Below, one piece after another: positions 37,350 through 45,831 of a stretch of 64,000 bases of DNA; positions within the stretch are counted from its first letter, which is position 1; each line of letters opens with the position of its first letter. Both the position numbers and the translations under genes were made by a program. Source of the DNA: Synergistaceae bacterium UBA1037 (GTDB lineage: Bacteria > Synergistota > Synergistia > Synergistales > Synergistaceae); assembly GCA_002316795.1 (NCBI GenBank), contig DCEE01000059.1, forward strand, positions 13,847 through 77,846. Direction: 5' to 3'. The notes under the pieces are model-generated. The model did no database searches and was not told where the DNA came from. It worked only from the letters and a program-made list of their open reading frames with translations.

Positions 37350-37955
37350 ATGATCAATACGCTTCGAGGCAAAGTACTTTCGATCGGGGAAGAAAGCATT
37401 ACCCTCGAGATCGCGGGATTCGGACTTGAGGTCTTCCCGACAAGATCCCTGATCTCACAGGCGGAACTGTCAGAAGAGCTTTTCTGTTACGCTTACATGC
37501 AGGTAAGTGATGCGGGAGTAAGTCTTTTCGGTTTTTCGGACGAACGGGAACGGCTTCTCTTCCTTGAACTGCTCCAGGTCAAAACAGTCGGAGGAAAGCT
37601 TGCCGTGACCCTGATGCGCCATCTTGATACCGACCAGATACTGAAGGCGATCGCTTCGGGCAGCAGCGCGATGCTCACCGTTCCAGGACTTGGCGCCAAG
37701 AGAGCGGAACGGATCTGCTTCGAACTGAAGAACAAAATAGCCAAGAAATTCAGCGAGATAAAGGGTTTTGGTGAACAGGGCCTGAAAGACCACACTTCAG
37801 ACAGCTTCGTATTGGAAGCCCTTACGGGACTGGGGTTCACACAGGGGGAGGCCGTTCGTGCGATATCAAGGTCACGGGCCGAAGCAGGACCCGATGCTTC
37901 CTGGACAGAAGAGGAACTGCTGAAAACATCGCTTAGCCTGCTTCGAAGGAACTGA
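37350..37955 (+). CDS. ruvA: Holliday junction DNA helicase subunit RuvA
   Basis: Tetrameric junction-binding protein, 201 residues. Domain I is an OB fold (MINTLRGKVLSIGEES). Domain II carries tandem HhH motifs, the second seen as LTVPGLGAKRAERICFELK. A Glu/Pro-rich linker leads to domain III (DSFVLEALTGLGFTQGEAVRAI), which contacts RuvB. It lies between ruvC and ruvB. Confidence 0.96.
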   Translation: MINTLRGKVLSIGEESITLEIAGFGLEVFPTRSLISQAELSEELFCYAYMQVSDAGVSLFGFSDERERLLFLELLQVKTVGGKLAVTLMRHLDTDQILKAIASGSSAMLTVPGLGAKRAERICFELKNKIAKKFSEIKGFGEQGLKDHTSDSFVLEALTGLGFTQGEAVRAISRSRAEAGPDASWTEEELLKTSLSLLRRN

Positions 37956-37979
37956 AGAAGAATATGGTGAGGGCATAAA

Positions 37980-39044
37980 ATGACTGACAACGGCGACAAA
38001 CTCATTGAAAAGATCAGGAACGACAAAGAGGACGAGATATTTACGCTCCGTCCACAGGCTCTTGATGAATTTATCGGGCAGGGGGTTCTCAAAGACAAGC
38101 TGACGATCTTCATGACCGCCTCGCTTCAGAGGTCCGAACCGCTTGACCACACCCTCTTTTACGGACCTCCAGGCCTCGGAAAGACAACTCTTGCCGGGAT
38201 AATAGCGAAAGAGATGAAGGGAAACCTGCGCGTAACGACGGGACCTGCGCTTGAAAGGGCGGGAGACCTTGCGGCGATACTTTCCAACATACAGCCAAAC
38301 GACGTACTCTTCATTGATGAGATACACAGGATGTCAGCACACATTGAAGAGATACTCTATCCTGCAATGGAAGATTTTTCTCTCTCAATAATAGTGGGGA
38401 AGGGCCCGCTCGCAAGAAGCATAAGGCTTTCGCTTCCAAAGTTCACGCTGATAGGCGCAACAACACGACTGGGACTTCTTACTTCCCCGCTCCGCGCAAG
38501 GTTCGGCATCGTCGAACAGCTCCACCTCTATTCCCCTGACGAACTCACGGCTATAGTCAAACGGGGAGCGGAAGTGCTGGGAGTAAGAGTTTCGGATGAT
38601 GCCGCCGTCGAGATCGGGCTCCGTTCACGCGGGACTCCGAGAGTCGCACTGCGGCTGCTGAAAAGGGTCAGGGACGTGGCGGAGGTCAAGAAGGCCCAAA
38701 TTGTTGAAAGGGATCTTTCAAAATATGCGCTTGACATGCTCGGAGTGGACTCGGAGGGGCTTGACGAGGGCGACAGGAAATTCCTGATGGCGCTTGTCGA
38801 ACTCTTCGACGGCGGACCTGTGGGCCTTTCGACCCTTGCTGCCGCACTCAACGAGGATACTCAGACGATAGAGGACATTTATGAACCCTACCTGATACAG
38901 AAAGGGCTTCTTGAGAGGACACCGCGCGGAAGGAAGGCCACAAGGAACACATGGGACTATCTGGGCCTTCCCGTATCGCCCCGTTTTGTCCAGTATCAGC
39001 AGATGCAGCTTCTGTCAGAGGAAGATACTGAATGCAGCAAATAG
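37980..39044 (+). CDS. ruvB: Holliday junction DNA helicase subunit RuvB
   Basis: AAA+ hexameric motor for branch migration, 354 residues. It starts with LRPQALDEFIGQ, then Walker A YGPPGLGKTTLAG (about 60-72), Walker B VLFIDEIHRM, and the arginine-finger/sensor region TRLGLLTSPLRARFG. The C-terminal winged-helix domain has RTPRGRKATRNTWDYLG. The end overlaps the following small membrane-protein gene by 13 bases. Confidence 0.97.
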   Translation: MTDNGDKLIEKIRNDKEDEIFTLRPQALDEFIGQGVLKDKLTIFMTASLQRSEPLDHTLFYGPPGLGKTTLAGIIAKEMKGNLRVTTGPALERAGDLAAILSNIQPNDVLFIDEIHRMSAHIEEILYPAMEDFSLSIIVGKGPLARSIRLSLPKFTLIGATTRLGLLTSPLRARFGIVEQLHLYSPDELTAIVKRGAEVLGVRVSDDAAVEIGLRSRGTPRVALRLLKRVRDVAEVKKAQIVERDLSKYALDMLGVDSEGLDEGDRKFLMALVELFDGGPVGLSTLAAALNEDTQTIEDIYEPYLIQKGLLERTPRGRKATRNTWDYLGLPVSPRFVQYQQMQLLSEEDTECSK

Positions 39045-39256
39045 GCAAAATGCTTATCTTTGCAGGCCTTCTGACGGCCGCCGCAGGCTTTGTCCTACTC
39101 CTGGCAGGCCGTTTCAATCTTCCTTTTGGAAATCTCCCGGGAGACATCACATACCAGAAAAAAAACCTGACAGTATTCGCGCCATTTGGCACGATGCTCC
39201 TTATAAGCCTGATACTAACCATAATATTCAATATTTTTTCAAGGTGGAAACATTGA
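39032..39256 (+). CDS. DUF2905-type small membrane protein
   Basis: 74 residues with two hydrophobic helices (about 7-25 and 49-69) joined by a loop containing LPFGNLPGDITYQKKN, the hallmark of DUF2905 proteins. Members commonly follow ruvB, as here; their function is unknown. The ATG lies inside the ruvB end. The start of the next gene (39253) overlaps its stop codon. Confidence 0.85.
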   Translation: MQQIGKMLIFAGLLTAAAGFVLLLAGRFNLPFGNLPGDITYQKKNLTVFAPFGTMLLISLILTIIFNIFSRWKH

Positions 39257-40719
39257 AAAAACCGCCCTTATTTTTTATTTGTCTTTTGTCTCTCCTTTTT
39301 TTGCCTTCTGAAGCTTATCCGGTCATAAAAGAGGTTTCGGTCCTCCTTGACAATGGGATCTTACAGGGAAGCATTTCCGGTACAGGAATGAGACTGAGCG
39401 GTGCCGACGGAAAAGAGGCCGTTCTTTCGGGAACTCACAATATTGAGAAAAGGACCGGCACCGAGATCTCGGCAGGGGGGCACACTTTCAGAATGCCGCT
39501 AAAAATATCCTCAGATGGCCCGATGAAGTACAACGGCACACCTTACAACGGCACTTTCATCTTCAAAAACTCAGCCAATGGGTTCAAGGTCTCTAATCTC
39601 ATAGATATTGAAAATTACCTGCGGGGGGTGATCAAGGCAGAAATGGATCCCAGTTGGCCCTTCGAAGCACTCAAGGCACAGGTGATCCTGGCACGTACCT
39701 TCGCCGTCGTGTCGGGCGGCAAGCACGGCGATGACGACCTGTGCGACAGTTGGCACTGCCAGGTCTACAAAGGAATATCAGCACACGACAATATTGCTGA
39801 CAGGGCTGTACATGAGACCTCCGGCCTGATCTTAAGGTGGAAGGGAACTCCGGCAAGCGTCTACTACCACTCTGACAGCGGGGGGATGGTCACATCCCCG
39901 GCCAACGTATGGGGCGGAGACACCCCCTATCTGAAACCCAAAACCGAGCCCTTCGCATATTCCGGACGCAATACCACATGGGAAGTTGCTCTTTCGCTCT
40001 CGGCCGTCCGCTCGAAACTTGAAGCAGGCGGGATCAATGTCGGGGACCTTATATCCGTCACTCCGCTGAAAAGGGATGAGACAGGCAGGATATTAAGTAT
40101 GGAGGTAAGGGGCAGCTCAGGCACAAAAGTTATCTCAGGATACAAATTCAGAAATATCATGGGAGCCGGGACGGTAAAGAGCACACTTTTCGAATTTGGC
40201 TCAAGATCGCCTTACATAAATGAACAACGCGGTTCTTTCCCCTCAGCCCCTGCGGCTTCAAAGCCTTTAAACAGGGCAAAACCTGCCGAGGCTTCAGAAA
40301 AGATAGATCTTTCAGAAATGCCCGATGACAAGGAAGAAAAGATAATATGGCTGACAAAGAAAAGGGTCTTTACGACCCTGGAACTCATGGAGATACTCTC
40401 CAGGCCCGACGACATCGACTCATACATAGAGAAGGGGATAGCTCGTGCGGAGGGGCGTCTGCCGATGCCGGACCTTCCTGCCGAGACCTCCGGAGACGAC
40501 GGCGGGGCCGGACATGAAGCCCTTCAGGTGCCTGAGATCCGCTATGTCCCAAGGCTTTCGATGGCTCCGGCGACAGGCCTGACCGTAAAAATATTCGGAA
40601 GGGGATCGGGACACGGTGTCGGGCTTTCGCAGATCGGCGCGAAAACGATGGCAGAGAAGGGCTGGACTTACGCCCAGATACTCGACTATTATTTTCCGGG
40701 CACAACAATAGGACAGTGA
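39253..40719 (+). CDS. SpoIID/LytB domain protein
   Basis: From the TTG at 39253 (AAGGTGG 5 nt upstream) it has 488 residues, with a Sec signal peptide of about 22 residues ending near PSEA. The SpoIID domain is recognisable in NYLRGVIKAEMDPSWPFEAL, KAQVILARTFAV, TSGLILRWKG, YYHSDSGGMVTSPANVWGG and the C-terminal GRGSGHGVGLSQIGAKTMAE. These proteins are lytic transglycosylases or amidase enhancers acting on denuded peptidoglycan. In a Gram-negative without other sporulation genes, it probably acts in periplasmic wall turnover. An insertion of about 140 residues rich in Pro/Glu (about 320-460) splits the last two blocks, which is unusual. The longer upstream frame overlapping ruvB is a shadow. 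Confidence 0.9.
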   Translation: MKKPPLFFICLLSLLFLPSEAYPVIKEVSVLLDNGILQGSISGTGMRLSGADGKEAVLSGTHNIEKRTGTEISAGGHTFRMPLKISSDGPMKYNGTPYNGTFIFKNSANGFKVSNLIDIENYLRGVIKAEMDPSWPFEALKAQVILARTFAVVSGGKHGDDDLCDSWHCQVYKGISAHDNIADRAVHETSGLILRWKGTPASVYYHSDSGGMVTSPANVWGGDTPYLKPKTEPFAYSGRNTTWEVALSLSAVRSKLEAGGINVGDLISVTPLKRDETGRILSMEVRGSSGTKVISGYKFRNIMGAGTVKSTLFEFGSRSPYINEQRGSFPSAPAASKPLNRAKPAEASEKIDLSEMPDDKEEKIIWLTKKRVFTTLELMEILSRPDDIDSYIEKGIARAEGRLPMPDLPAETSGDDGGAGHEALQVPEIRYVPRLSMAPATGLTVKIFGRGSGHGVGLSQIGAKTMAEKGWTYAQILDYYFPGTTIGQ

Positions 40720-40730
40720 GGACGGATATT

Positions 40731-41786
40731 TTGGATAACACAGGACATGATTTTTCAAAAACTTCAACATTTGATTACTATCTTCCCAAAGAACTGATCG
40801 CGCAGGATCCCGTCGAGCCCAGAGACTCATCAAGGCTGCTGGTCCTCCATAAGGACTCCGGGACAAGAGAACACAAAATATTCAGGGACATAAAGGATCA
40901 CCTCAGGGAAGGCGATCTGCTTGTTCTCAACGACACCAGAGTCCTTCCCGCACGCGTCACAGGGATCAAAAAAAACGGCAATGCGGAAGTTGAGATCTTT
41001 TTCCTCTCTCCGGCAGCCGGACCCAATAAGTGGACAGCTCTTGTAAGACCGGGCAGGAAGCTTAAAGAGGGAGCTTCTGTACTGTTGGGAGACGATGTGG
41101 AGATCACCGTCGGCGAAAGACTTGAAGACGGGGTAAGGAATATTTATTTCTCAGCTTCTGCCGATCCTTTCTCGATCATACATAAATTCGGCATGACCCC
41201 ACTGCCTCACTACATTACCGAGACTCATGCCGAACCTGAGCGCTACCAGACGGTATATTCCAGACCGGAAAAAGAAAACTCGGTCGCCTCTCCCACAGCG
41301 GGGCTTCATTTCACAGATAAGCTGCTGAGAGAGATCAGGGCAATGGGCGTAGACGAAACCTTTGTTACGCTGCAGGTGGGGCTTGGCACATTCAGGCCGG
41401 TTAAAACAGACGATATTTCTGAACATATAATGCACAGTGAATTCTGTGAGGTCCCGGAGAGCACGGCGATCAAGATAAGAGAGACAAAAATCAGGGGAGG
41501 CAGGGTAATAGCTGTCGGGACCACCGTCGTAAGGACCCTTGAATCCTTTGCCATGCACTACGGTGAAGTAAGGCCCGGAACGATCGACACAAGGCTGTTC
41601 ATAAGGCCGGGGTTCGGTTTCAGGGTCGTAGATGCCCTGATAACCAACTATCACCTGCCCAAAAGCACTCTCCTGATGCTTGTATCAGCATTTGCGGGCT
41701 ACGACAGGATCATGGAGGCATATAGGGAGGCTGTCGAGATGAAATACAGGTTCTTCTCCTTCGGAGATTCGATGTTCATCTGCTGA
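40731..41786 (+). CDS. queA: S-adenosylmethionine:tRNA ribosyltransferase-isomerase
   Basis: Moves the ribosyl group of SAM to 7-aminomethyl-7-deazaguanine in tRNA, making epoxyqueuosine. About 351 residues with FDYYLPKELIAQDPVEPRDSS near the start, GDLLVLNDTRVLPAR, VASPTAGLHFT and the C-terminal TNYHLPKSTLLMLVSAFAG. The TTG at 40731 has GAGGACGG about 7 nt upstream; a GTG at 40716 overlapping the previous stop is possible. Other queuosine genes are not in the window. Confidence 0.95.
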   Translation: MDNTGHDFSKTSTFDYYLPKELIAQDPVEPRDSSRLLVLHKDSGTREHKIFRDIKDHLREGDLLVLNDTRVLPARVTGIKKNGNAEVEIFFLSPAAGPNKWTALVRPGRKLKEGASVLLGDDVEITVGERLEDGVRNIYFSASADPFSIIHKFGMTPLPHYITETHAEPERYQTVYSRPEKENSVASPTAGLHFTDKLLREIRAMGVDETFVTLQVGLGTFRPVKTDDISEHIMHSEFCEVPESTAIKIRETKIRGGRVIAVGTTVVRTLESFAMHYGEVRPGTIDTRLFIRPGFGFRVVDALITNYHLPKSTLLMLVSAFAGYDRIMEAYREAVEMKYRFFSFGDSMFIC

Positions 41787-41812
41787 AAGTGCCTGTTGGT
41801 CACAAAATCGAG

Positions 41813-41848
41813 AAAGAGTCAGGCCGTTGAAGCAGACCTGACTCTTTT
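41813..41848. terminator. Bidirectional terminator between queA and hutI
   Basis: AAAGAGTCAGG (41813-41823) and CCTGACTCTTT (41837-41847) form a perfect 11-bp stem with a 13-nt loop. T-runs lie on the 3' side of the hairpin in both directions, which suits these convergent genes. Confidence 0.85.
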
Positions 41849-41868
41849 CTGATATCCGGGGTATTTGT

Positions 41869-43113
41869 TTAAGCTACCCGCTCAGCCAGTTTGTGCACTT
41901 CCAATACAGAGGTGCTTCCCACATGGTAGGCAAGTGTGGTAGGCGTCTCCCCGTCAAGGACGAGGAAGTCGGCCTGTTTTCCGGGCTCCAGGCTTCCGAC
42001 CTTGTGCTGCCTGTTGACCGCATATGCTGCGTTGAGTGTCGATGCCGAAAGCGCTTCTTCGATCGTCATGTTCATGTTCATAACACCAAGACCGAATATG
42101 AAGGGGACCGACTCGCAGAAGCACGATCCAGGGTTGCAGTCCGTAGCGAGCGCAACGGGAACTTCCCAGTCGATCATCTCCCTGCCTTTGGCATAGGGCT
42201 TTTTGAGGCTGTAAGCTGTTGCCGGAAGAAGGACCGCGATCGATCCTGCCCTTCCCATCGCACGAAGGTTTTCCTCGCTCGCAGCGAGAAGATGCTCCGC
42301 CGACCTGACTCCGAGCTCCGCGGCAAGACCCGCTCCGCCAAGGTCATGGACTTCGTCCGCATGGATCTTCATCTCGAAGCCGATCGCCTTTGCCGCCTTG
42401 AGTATCTTTCTGCTCTGGACGACCGAGAAGACGCCTTCCTCGCAGAATATGTCGCAGAACTCAGCGATCCCCTGCTCTTTGACCTTGGGCAGCATCTCGT
42501 TGATAACAAGGTCAACGAAATCGTCCGGCCTCTCTTTGTATTCGGCGGGCACGGCATGCGCGCCCATGAACGTCGGAACTACGTCAAGCGGGGTCTCCCT
42601 TGATATCCTGCTTATGACAGAGAGCATCTTCATCTCCAGCTCAAGATCGAGTCCGTAGCCGCTCTTTATCTCGATCGTCGTCGTTCCCTTGGCAAGGGCC
42701 GACATGGCAAGCTTCTTTGTAGCGGAGAAGAGTTCTTCTTCTGTCACTGACCTCACAGACTTTACCGAAGAGAGGATCCCCCCTCCGCGCTTGAGTATCT
42801 CAAGATAGGGGAGTCCATCCAGCCTCATCTTGAACTCGTCTTCGCGTCTCTTTGCGAAACAGAGATGGGTGTGCGGATCCACAAATCCCGGGATCACACA
42901 AGCCCCTCCCATATCCCTCTCCTCGTTAACGGCGGCGGAAGAGATGCCGTTCAGGACCTCGCCTTCGTCGCCTATCTTCTCTATCAGTCCGTTGACGGCA
43001 AGGATGGCTCCCTTACTGTACTCCCTGATCTTTCCCTGTTTTTTGCCCTTCAGGGGGTGTCCGGAGTCCAGGGGGGTAAATATCCTGGCGTTTCTGTACA
43101 GTTTTACGGTCAT
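41869..43113 (-). CDS. hutI: Imidazolonepropionase
   Basis: Third step of histidine degradation: hydrolyses 4-imidazolone-5-propionate to N-formimino-glutamate. The 414-residue amidohydrolase has metal ligands in FVDPHTHLCFAKR (H81, H83), KIHADEVHDLGG, a later His in RSAEHLLAA and the Asp in ALATDCNPGSC. Its start overlaps the ftcD stop by 4 bases, so hutH-ftcD-hutI is one minus-strand operon. Confidence 0.97.
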   Translation of the reverse strand: MTVKLYRNARIFTPLDSGHPLKGKKQGKIREYSKGAILAVNGLIEKIGDEGEVLNGISSAAVNEERDMGGACVIPGFVDPHTHLCFAKRREDEFKMRLDGLPYLEILKRGGGILSSVKSVRSVTEEELFSATKKLAMSALAKGTTTIEIKSGYGLDLELEMKMLSVISRISRETPLDVVPTFMGAHAVPAEYKERPDDFVDLVINEMLPKVKEQGIAEFCDIFCEEGVFSVVQSRKILKAAKAIGFEMKIHADEVHDLGGAGLAAELGVRSAEHLLAASEENLRAMGRAGSIAVLLPATAYSLKKPYAKGREMIDWEVPVALATDCNPGSCFCESVPFIFGLGVMNMNMTIEEALSASTLNAAYAVNRQHKVGSLEPGKQADFLVLDGETPTTLAYHVGSTSVLEVHKLAERVA

Positions 43114-44033
43114 TCCGCCCTCTCTCCCATCAGTTCCAGAAGCTGAAGCTCCAGCACTTGTGCGGGGTCGAAGTCGTTGATCTGCATATAGTACGCAGCG
43201 CTTTCAAGTATCGCGTTGACGGGGATCATGCCGTAGACTTCAGTTTCTATGACCTGAACTCCCCATCTTTTAGCTTCCATCCTTATCATTTCAAGGACCC
43301 TGTAGAGCGAGTTCTTCTCGTAATCCACCAGGTTCATGCTTACCTGTGTGATGCCGCGCTCTTCAAGGGCAAGACCTATCCCCTTGACGTGGCAGAAGCC
43401 GCCCGAAGATGCCCTGACCGTGTTTGCGATCTTCTTTGCGATCTCAACATCGGCCGTGTCAAGGTTTACGTTGAATGCCACAAGGAACTTGCGCGCGCCG
43501 ATAACAGTGGCTCCAGCCGTGGGGTGGAGTCCGGGACCTCCCACATCGGGCATCCTTTCCTCTTTAGTCTTCGCCTCTTCCTTCAGGACTTCATACTGAC
43601 CCTTGCGAATGACCTCAAGGCGCTTCCTTTCGGGCCTCTTTGCGGCGTCTTCATAGAAATAGACCGGGATGCCGCATTCTTTGAAATAACGTTCGCCGAA
43701 GCTGTGGGCAAGCCCTATGCACTCTTCCATCGTGATCCCCTTTATAGGGGTAAAGGGGACTACGTCGACAGCTCCTATCCTCGGGTGTCCGCCCTGATGC
43801 GAATTCATGTCTATGTTCGCGAGGGCGACCTTTGCGGCTTCGATCAGCGCATCCTGGATCGGCGCAGGGGCTCCGACAAGGCTTATGACCAGCCTGTTGT
43901 GGTCTTCATCAGCTCTGTGGTCAAGAAGGTAGACCCCCCTTTTGTCCTTAAAACAGTCAACTATCTTTTCGATAACTTCCGGGCGCCTTCCTTCGCTGAA
44001 GTTCGGCACACATTCGATCAGCTGCATTGCCAT
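43110..44033 (-). CDS. ftcD: Glutamate formimidoyltransferase
   Basis: Transfers the formimino group of N-formimino-L-glutamate to tetrahydrofolate, releasing glutamate. The 307 residues start MQLIECVPNFSEGRRPEVI; NIDMNSHQGGHPRIGAVDVVPF carries catalytic His residues, and GPGLHPTAGATVIGAR follows. The protein lacks the cyclodeaminase domain found in the mammalian fusion; that activity is encoded separately by the gene at 47862. Good GGAGGAAT Shine-Dalgarno before the ATG. Confidence 0.96.
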   Translation of the reverse strand: MAMQLIECVPNFSEGRRPEVIEKIVDCFKDKRGVYLLDHRADEDHNRLVISLVGAPAPIQDALIEAAKVALANIDMNSHQGGHPRIGAVDVVPFTPIKGITMEECIGLAHSFGERYFKECGIPVYFYEDAAKRPERKRLEVIRKGQYEVLKEEAKTKEERMPDVGGPGLHPTAGATVIGARKFLVAFNVNLDTADVEIAKKIANTVRASSGGFCHVKGIGLALEERGITQVSMNLVDYEKNSLYRVLEMIRMEAKRWGVQVIETEVYGMIPVNAILESAAYYMQINDFDPAQVLELQLLELMGERAE

Positions 44034-44068
44034 TATTATTCCTCCCTGTATATGTTTAACTTATTTGA

Positions 44069-45601
44069 CTACTTGAGTTCCCCGATCTCTTTCTCAACTG
44101 CATCAATTATAGTGCCATTGCTTACGAGTTCAAGGGATTTCAGCATCAGGGGCTGCATGTACTGGTCCTTTGCATAGAAGGGGACCTCCCTGCGGAACGC
44201 TTTGTAAGCCGCAGAAGTCCCGCGTCCGGGCTTGAGCGGAGCTCTGAAGTCAATGCCCTGAGCAGCGTTGAGCATCTCTATTGAGATGACCCTTTTTGTG
44301 TTGTTGAGCATAGTCAGCGCCTTCCTTGAGCTGTAGCCGCCCATGGAGACGTGGTCTTCCTGCCCGGCTGATGTCGGGATGGAGTCAACGCATGAGGGAT
44401 GGGCAAGCACCTTGTTCTCAGAGACTATCGCGGCGGCCGTGTACTGCGGGATCATAAAACCGCTGTTGACTCCGCTTTCGGCAACCAGGAAGGGAGGCAG
44501 GTCTGAGAGCTTGTGGTCCACAAGCCTCGCAACGCGCCTTTCGGAGATGTTTGCTATCTCAGCTACCGCTATTCCGAAGAAATCCATCGCCATTGCGATG
44601 GGCTGACCGTGGAAATTGCCTCCGCTTATCGCTTCGCCGTCCTGGTGGAAAATGATCGGGTTGTCCGTTACCGAGTTGATCTCTATGTTGATCACGCTTT
44701 CAACGTATGAGACCGCATCCCGGCTTGCCCCGTGCACCTGAGGGAGGCAGCGGAGCGAGTATGCGTCCTGTACCCGGTCCTTCTTGTATGTCTCGACTAT
44801 CTCGCTGCCCTCTATCAGCCTTCTCATGTTTTCCGCCACGATGCTCTGTCCGGCCTGCGGACGGAGGTCATGCGTACGCTTGTCAAATGCGTAGGGTACG
44901 GCATGGAGAGCCTCGGCAGACAGCGCCGCCGCGATGTCCGCGTTCTTCAGAAGTTTTTTCGCGTCATAGAGGCAGAGTGCGGCTATGCCCGTCATGACCG
45001 TTGTGCCGTTGTTGAGGGCAAGCCCCTCCTTGGGCATGAGGTCGACAGGCTTGAGTCCGGTAATGCTCAGCGCCTCATGGGTAGGCATCTTTTTGCCCTT
45101 GTAGACTACGTCGCCGAGACCGATCAGCGTTATGGCAAGATGTGAAAGAGGGCAGAGGTCTCCGCTTGCGCCCACAGATCCCTGACGCGGGATCACCGGA
45201 TGGATGCCGAGGTTGAGGTAATTGAGAAGCTGGGTGAGGGTATTGAGGCTTATCCCTGAATATCCCCTCGTGAGAGTATTGATCCTAAGAAGCATTATCG
45301 CACGGACATAGTCCTCCGGCAGAGCCTCGCCGAATCCGCAGGCATGGCTCATCAGCAGGTTTTCCTGAAGCTGGCGGCTCTGATCCCTGGGGATCACCAC
45401 CGACGCAAGGTCTCCGAAGCCAGTTGTGACTCCGTATACAACGCGTCCTTCGTTGACCCATTCCTTGACCGAGTCGGCGCATTCTGTTATGACTTTCTCT
45501 GCACTGGGGTCTATCCCGACCCTGTAACCATTCCTTGCAACGTTGACGATATCGCGAATGGTAAGAGATTTCCCATCAAGAACTACCGGATTTGAGCTCA
45601 T
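44069..45601 (-). CDS. hutH: Histidine ammonia-lyase
   Basis: Deaminates histidine to trans-urocanate. The 510 residues contain the MIO-prosthetic-group triad A145-S146-G147 within GSVGASGDLCPLSHLA, the catalytic YGVTTGFGDLA near the N-terminus, and NGTTVMTGIAAL. Length and motifs match bacterial HutH. It is first in the minus-strand hut operon, and AAAGGGGGA precedes its ATG. It diverges from hutU across a 230-bp regulatory region. Confidence 0.98.
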   Translation of the reverse strand: MSSNPVVLDGKSLTIRDIVNVARNGYRVGIDPSAEKVITECADSVKEWVNEGRVVYGVTTGFGDLASVVIPRDQSRQLQENLLMSHACGFGEALPEDYVRAIMLLRINTLTRGYSGISLNTLTQLLNYLNLGIHPVIPRQGSVGASGDLCPLSHLAITLIGLGDVVYKGKKMPTHEALSITGLKPVDLMPKEGLALNNGTTVMTGIAALCLYDAKKLLKNADIAAALSAEALHAVPYAFDKRTHDLRPQAGQSIVAENMRRLIEGSEIVETYKKDRVQDAYSLRCLPQVHGASRDAVSYVESVINIEINSVTDNPIIFHQDGEAISGGNFHGQPIAMAMDFFGIAVAEIANISERRVARLVDHKLSDLPPFLVAESGVNSGFMIPQYTAAAIVSENKVLAHPSCVDSIPTSAGQEDHVSMGGYSSRKALTMLNNTKRVISIEMLNAAQGIDFRAPLKPGRGTSAAYKAFRREVPFYAKDQYMQPLMLKSLELVSNGTIIDAVEKEIGELK

Positions 45602-45651
45602 CTCAAAAATCCCCCTTTTGTTGTTTTAATGCTGTTATCTGAGAACTGCGG

Positions 45652-45660
45652 TGCTATAAT
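45652..45660 (+). promoter_or_regulatory. Extended -10 promoter candidate for hutU-fchA
   Basis: TGCTATAAT at 45652-45660 is an extended -10 with a perfect TATAAT, reading rightward. The -35 is weak (CTGTTA). It would give a leader of about 165 nt that crosses the oppositely oriented hutH promoter. A weaker promoter nearer hutU (TTGCGT at 45739) cannot be excluded. Confidence 0.5.
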
Positions 45661-45751
45661 CATGCTATTAAGATGAAACATTTTCCTGCTAGATATTTAT
45701 CATATTTCACAACTTTAATACTTTCCAATCCTAAATCTTTGCGTTACAATT

Positions 45752-45779
45752 AGTATAGTCAGATATTTTTCTTAGTCAA
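45752..45779 (-). promoter_or_regulatory. Promoter of hutH-ftcD-hutI
   Basis: Read on the minus strand: TTGACT (45779-45774), 16-bp spacer, TATACT (45757-45752). Both hexamers match consensus in five of six positions. The predicted leader to hutH is about 140 nt. Confidence 0.75.
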
Positions 45780-45789
45780 GGAAAATATC
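45762..45789. promoter_or_regulatory. Palindromic operator candidate over the hutH -35 box
   Basis: GATATTTTTCTT (45762-45773), spacer AGTC, AAGGAAAATATC (45778-45789): a 28-bp inverted repeat with one imperfect pair. It is centred on the -35 of the hutH promoter and lies 43 bp before hutU. Position and symmetry suit a dimeric regulator; no hut regulator gene is in the window. Confidence 0.55.
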
Positions 45790-45831
45790 AAATAAGAATT
45801 ATAAAAAAATAAGAAACGGAGTTGACCAAAC

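Noticed and set aside
38911-39252. Upstream extension of the SpoIID frame over ruvB
   Set aside because: It overlaps ruvB and the DUF2905 gene; a signal peptide and Shine-Dalgarno mark the start at 39253.
43158-44177. 339-codon and neighbouring plus-strand frames antisense to ftcD and hutI
   Set aside because: They lie opposite confidently identified hut genes, have no Shine-Dalgarno and no recognisable motifs.
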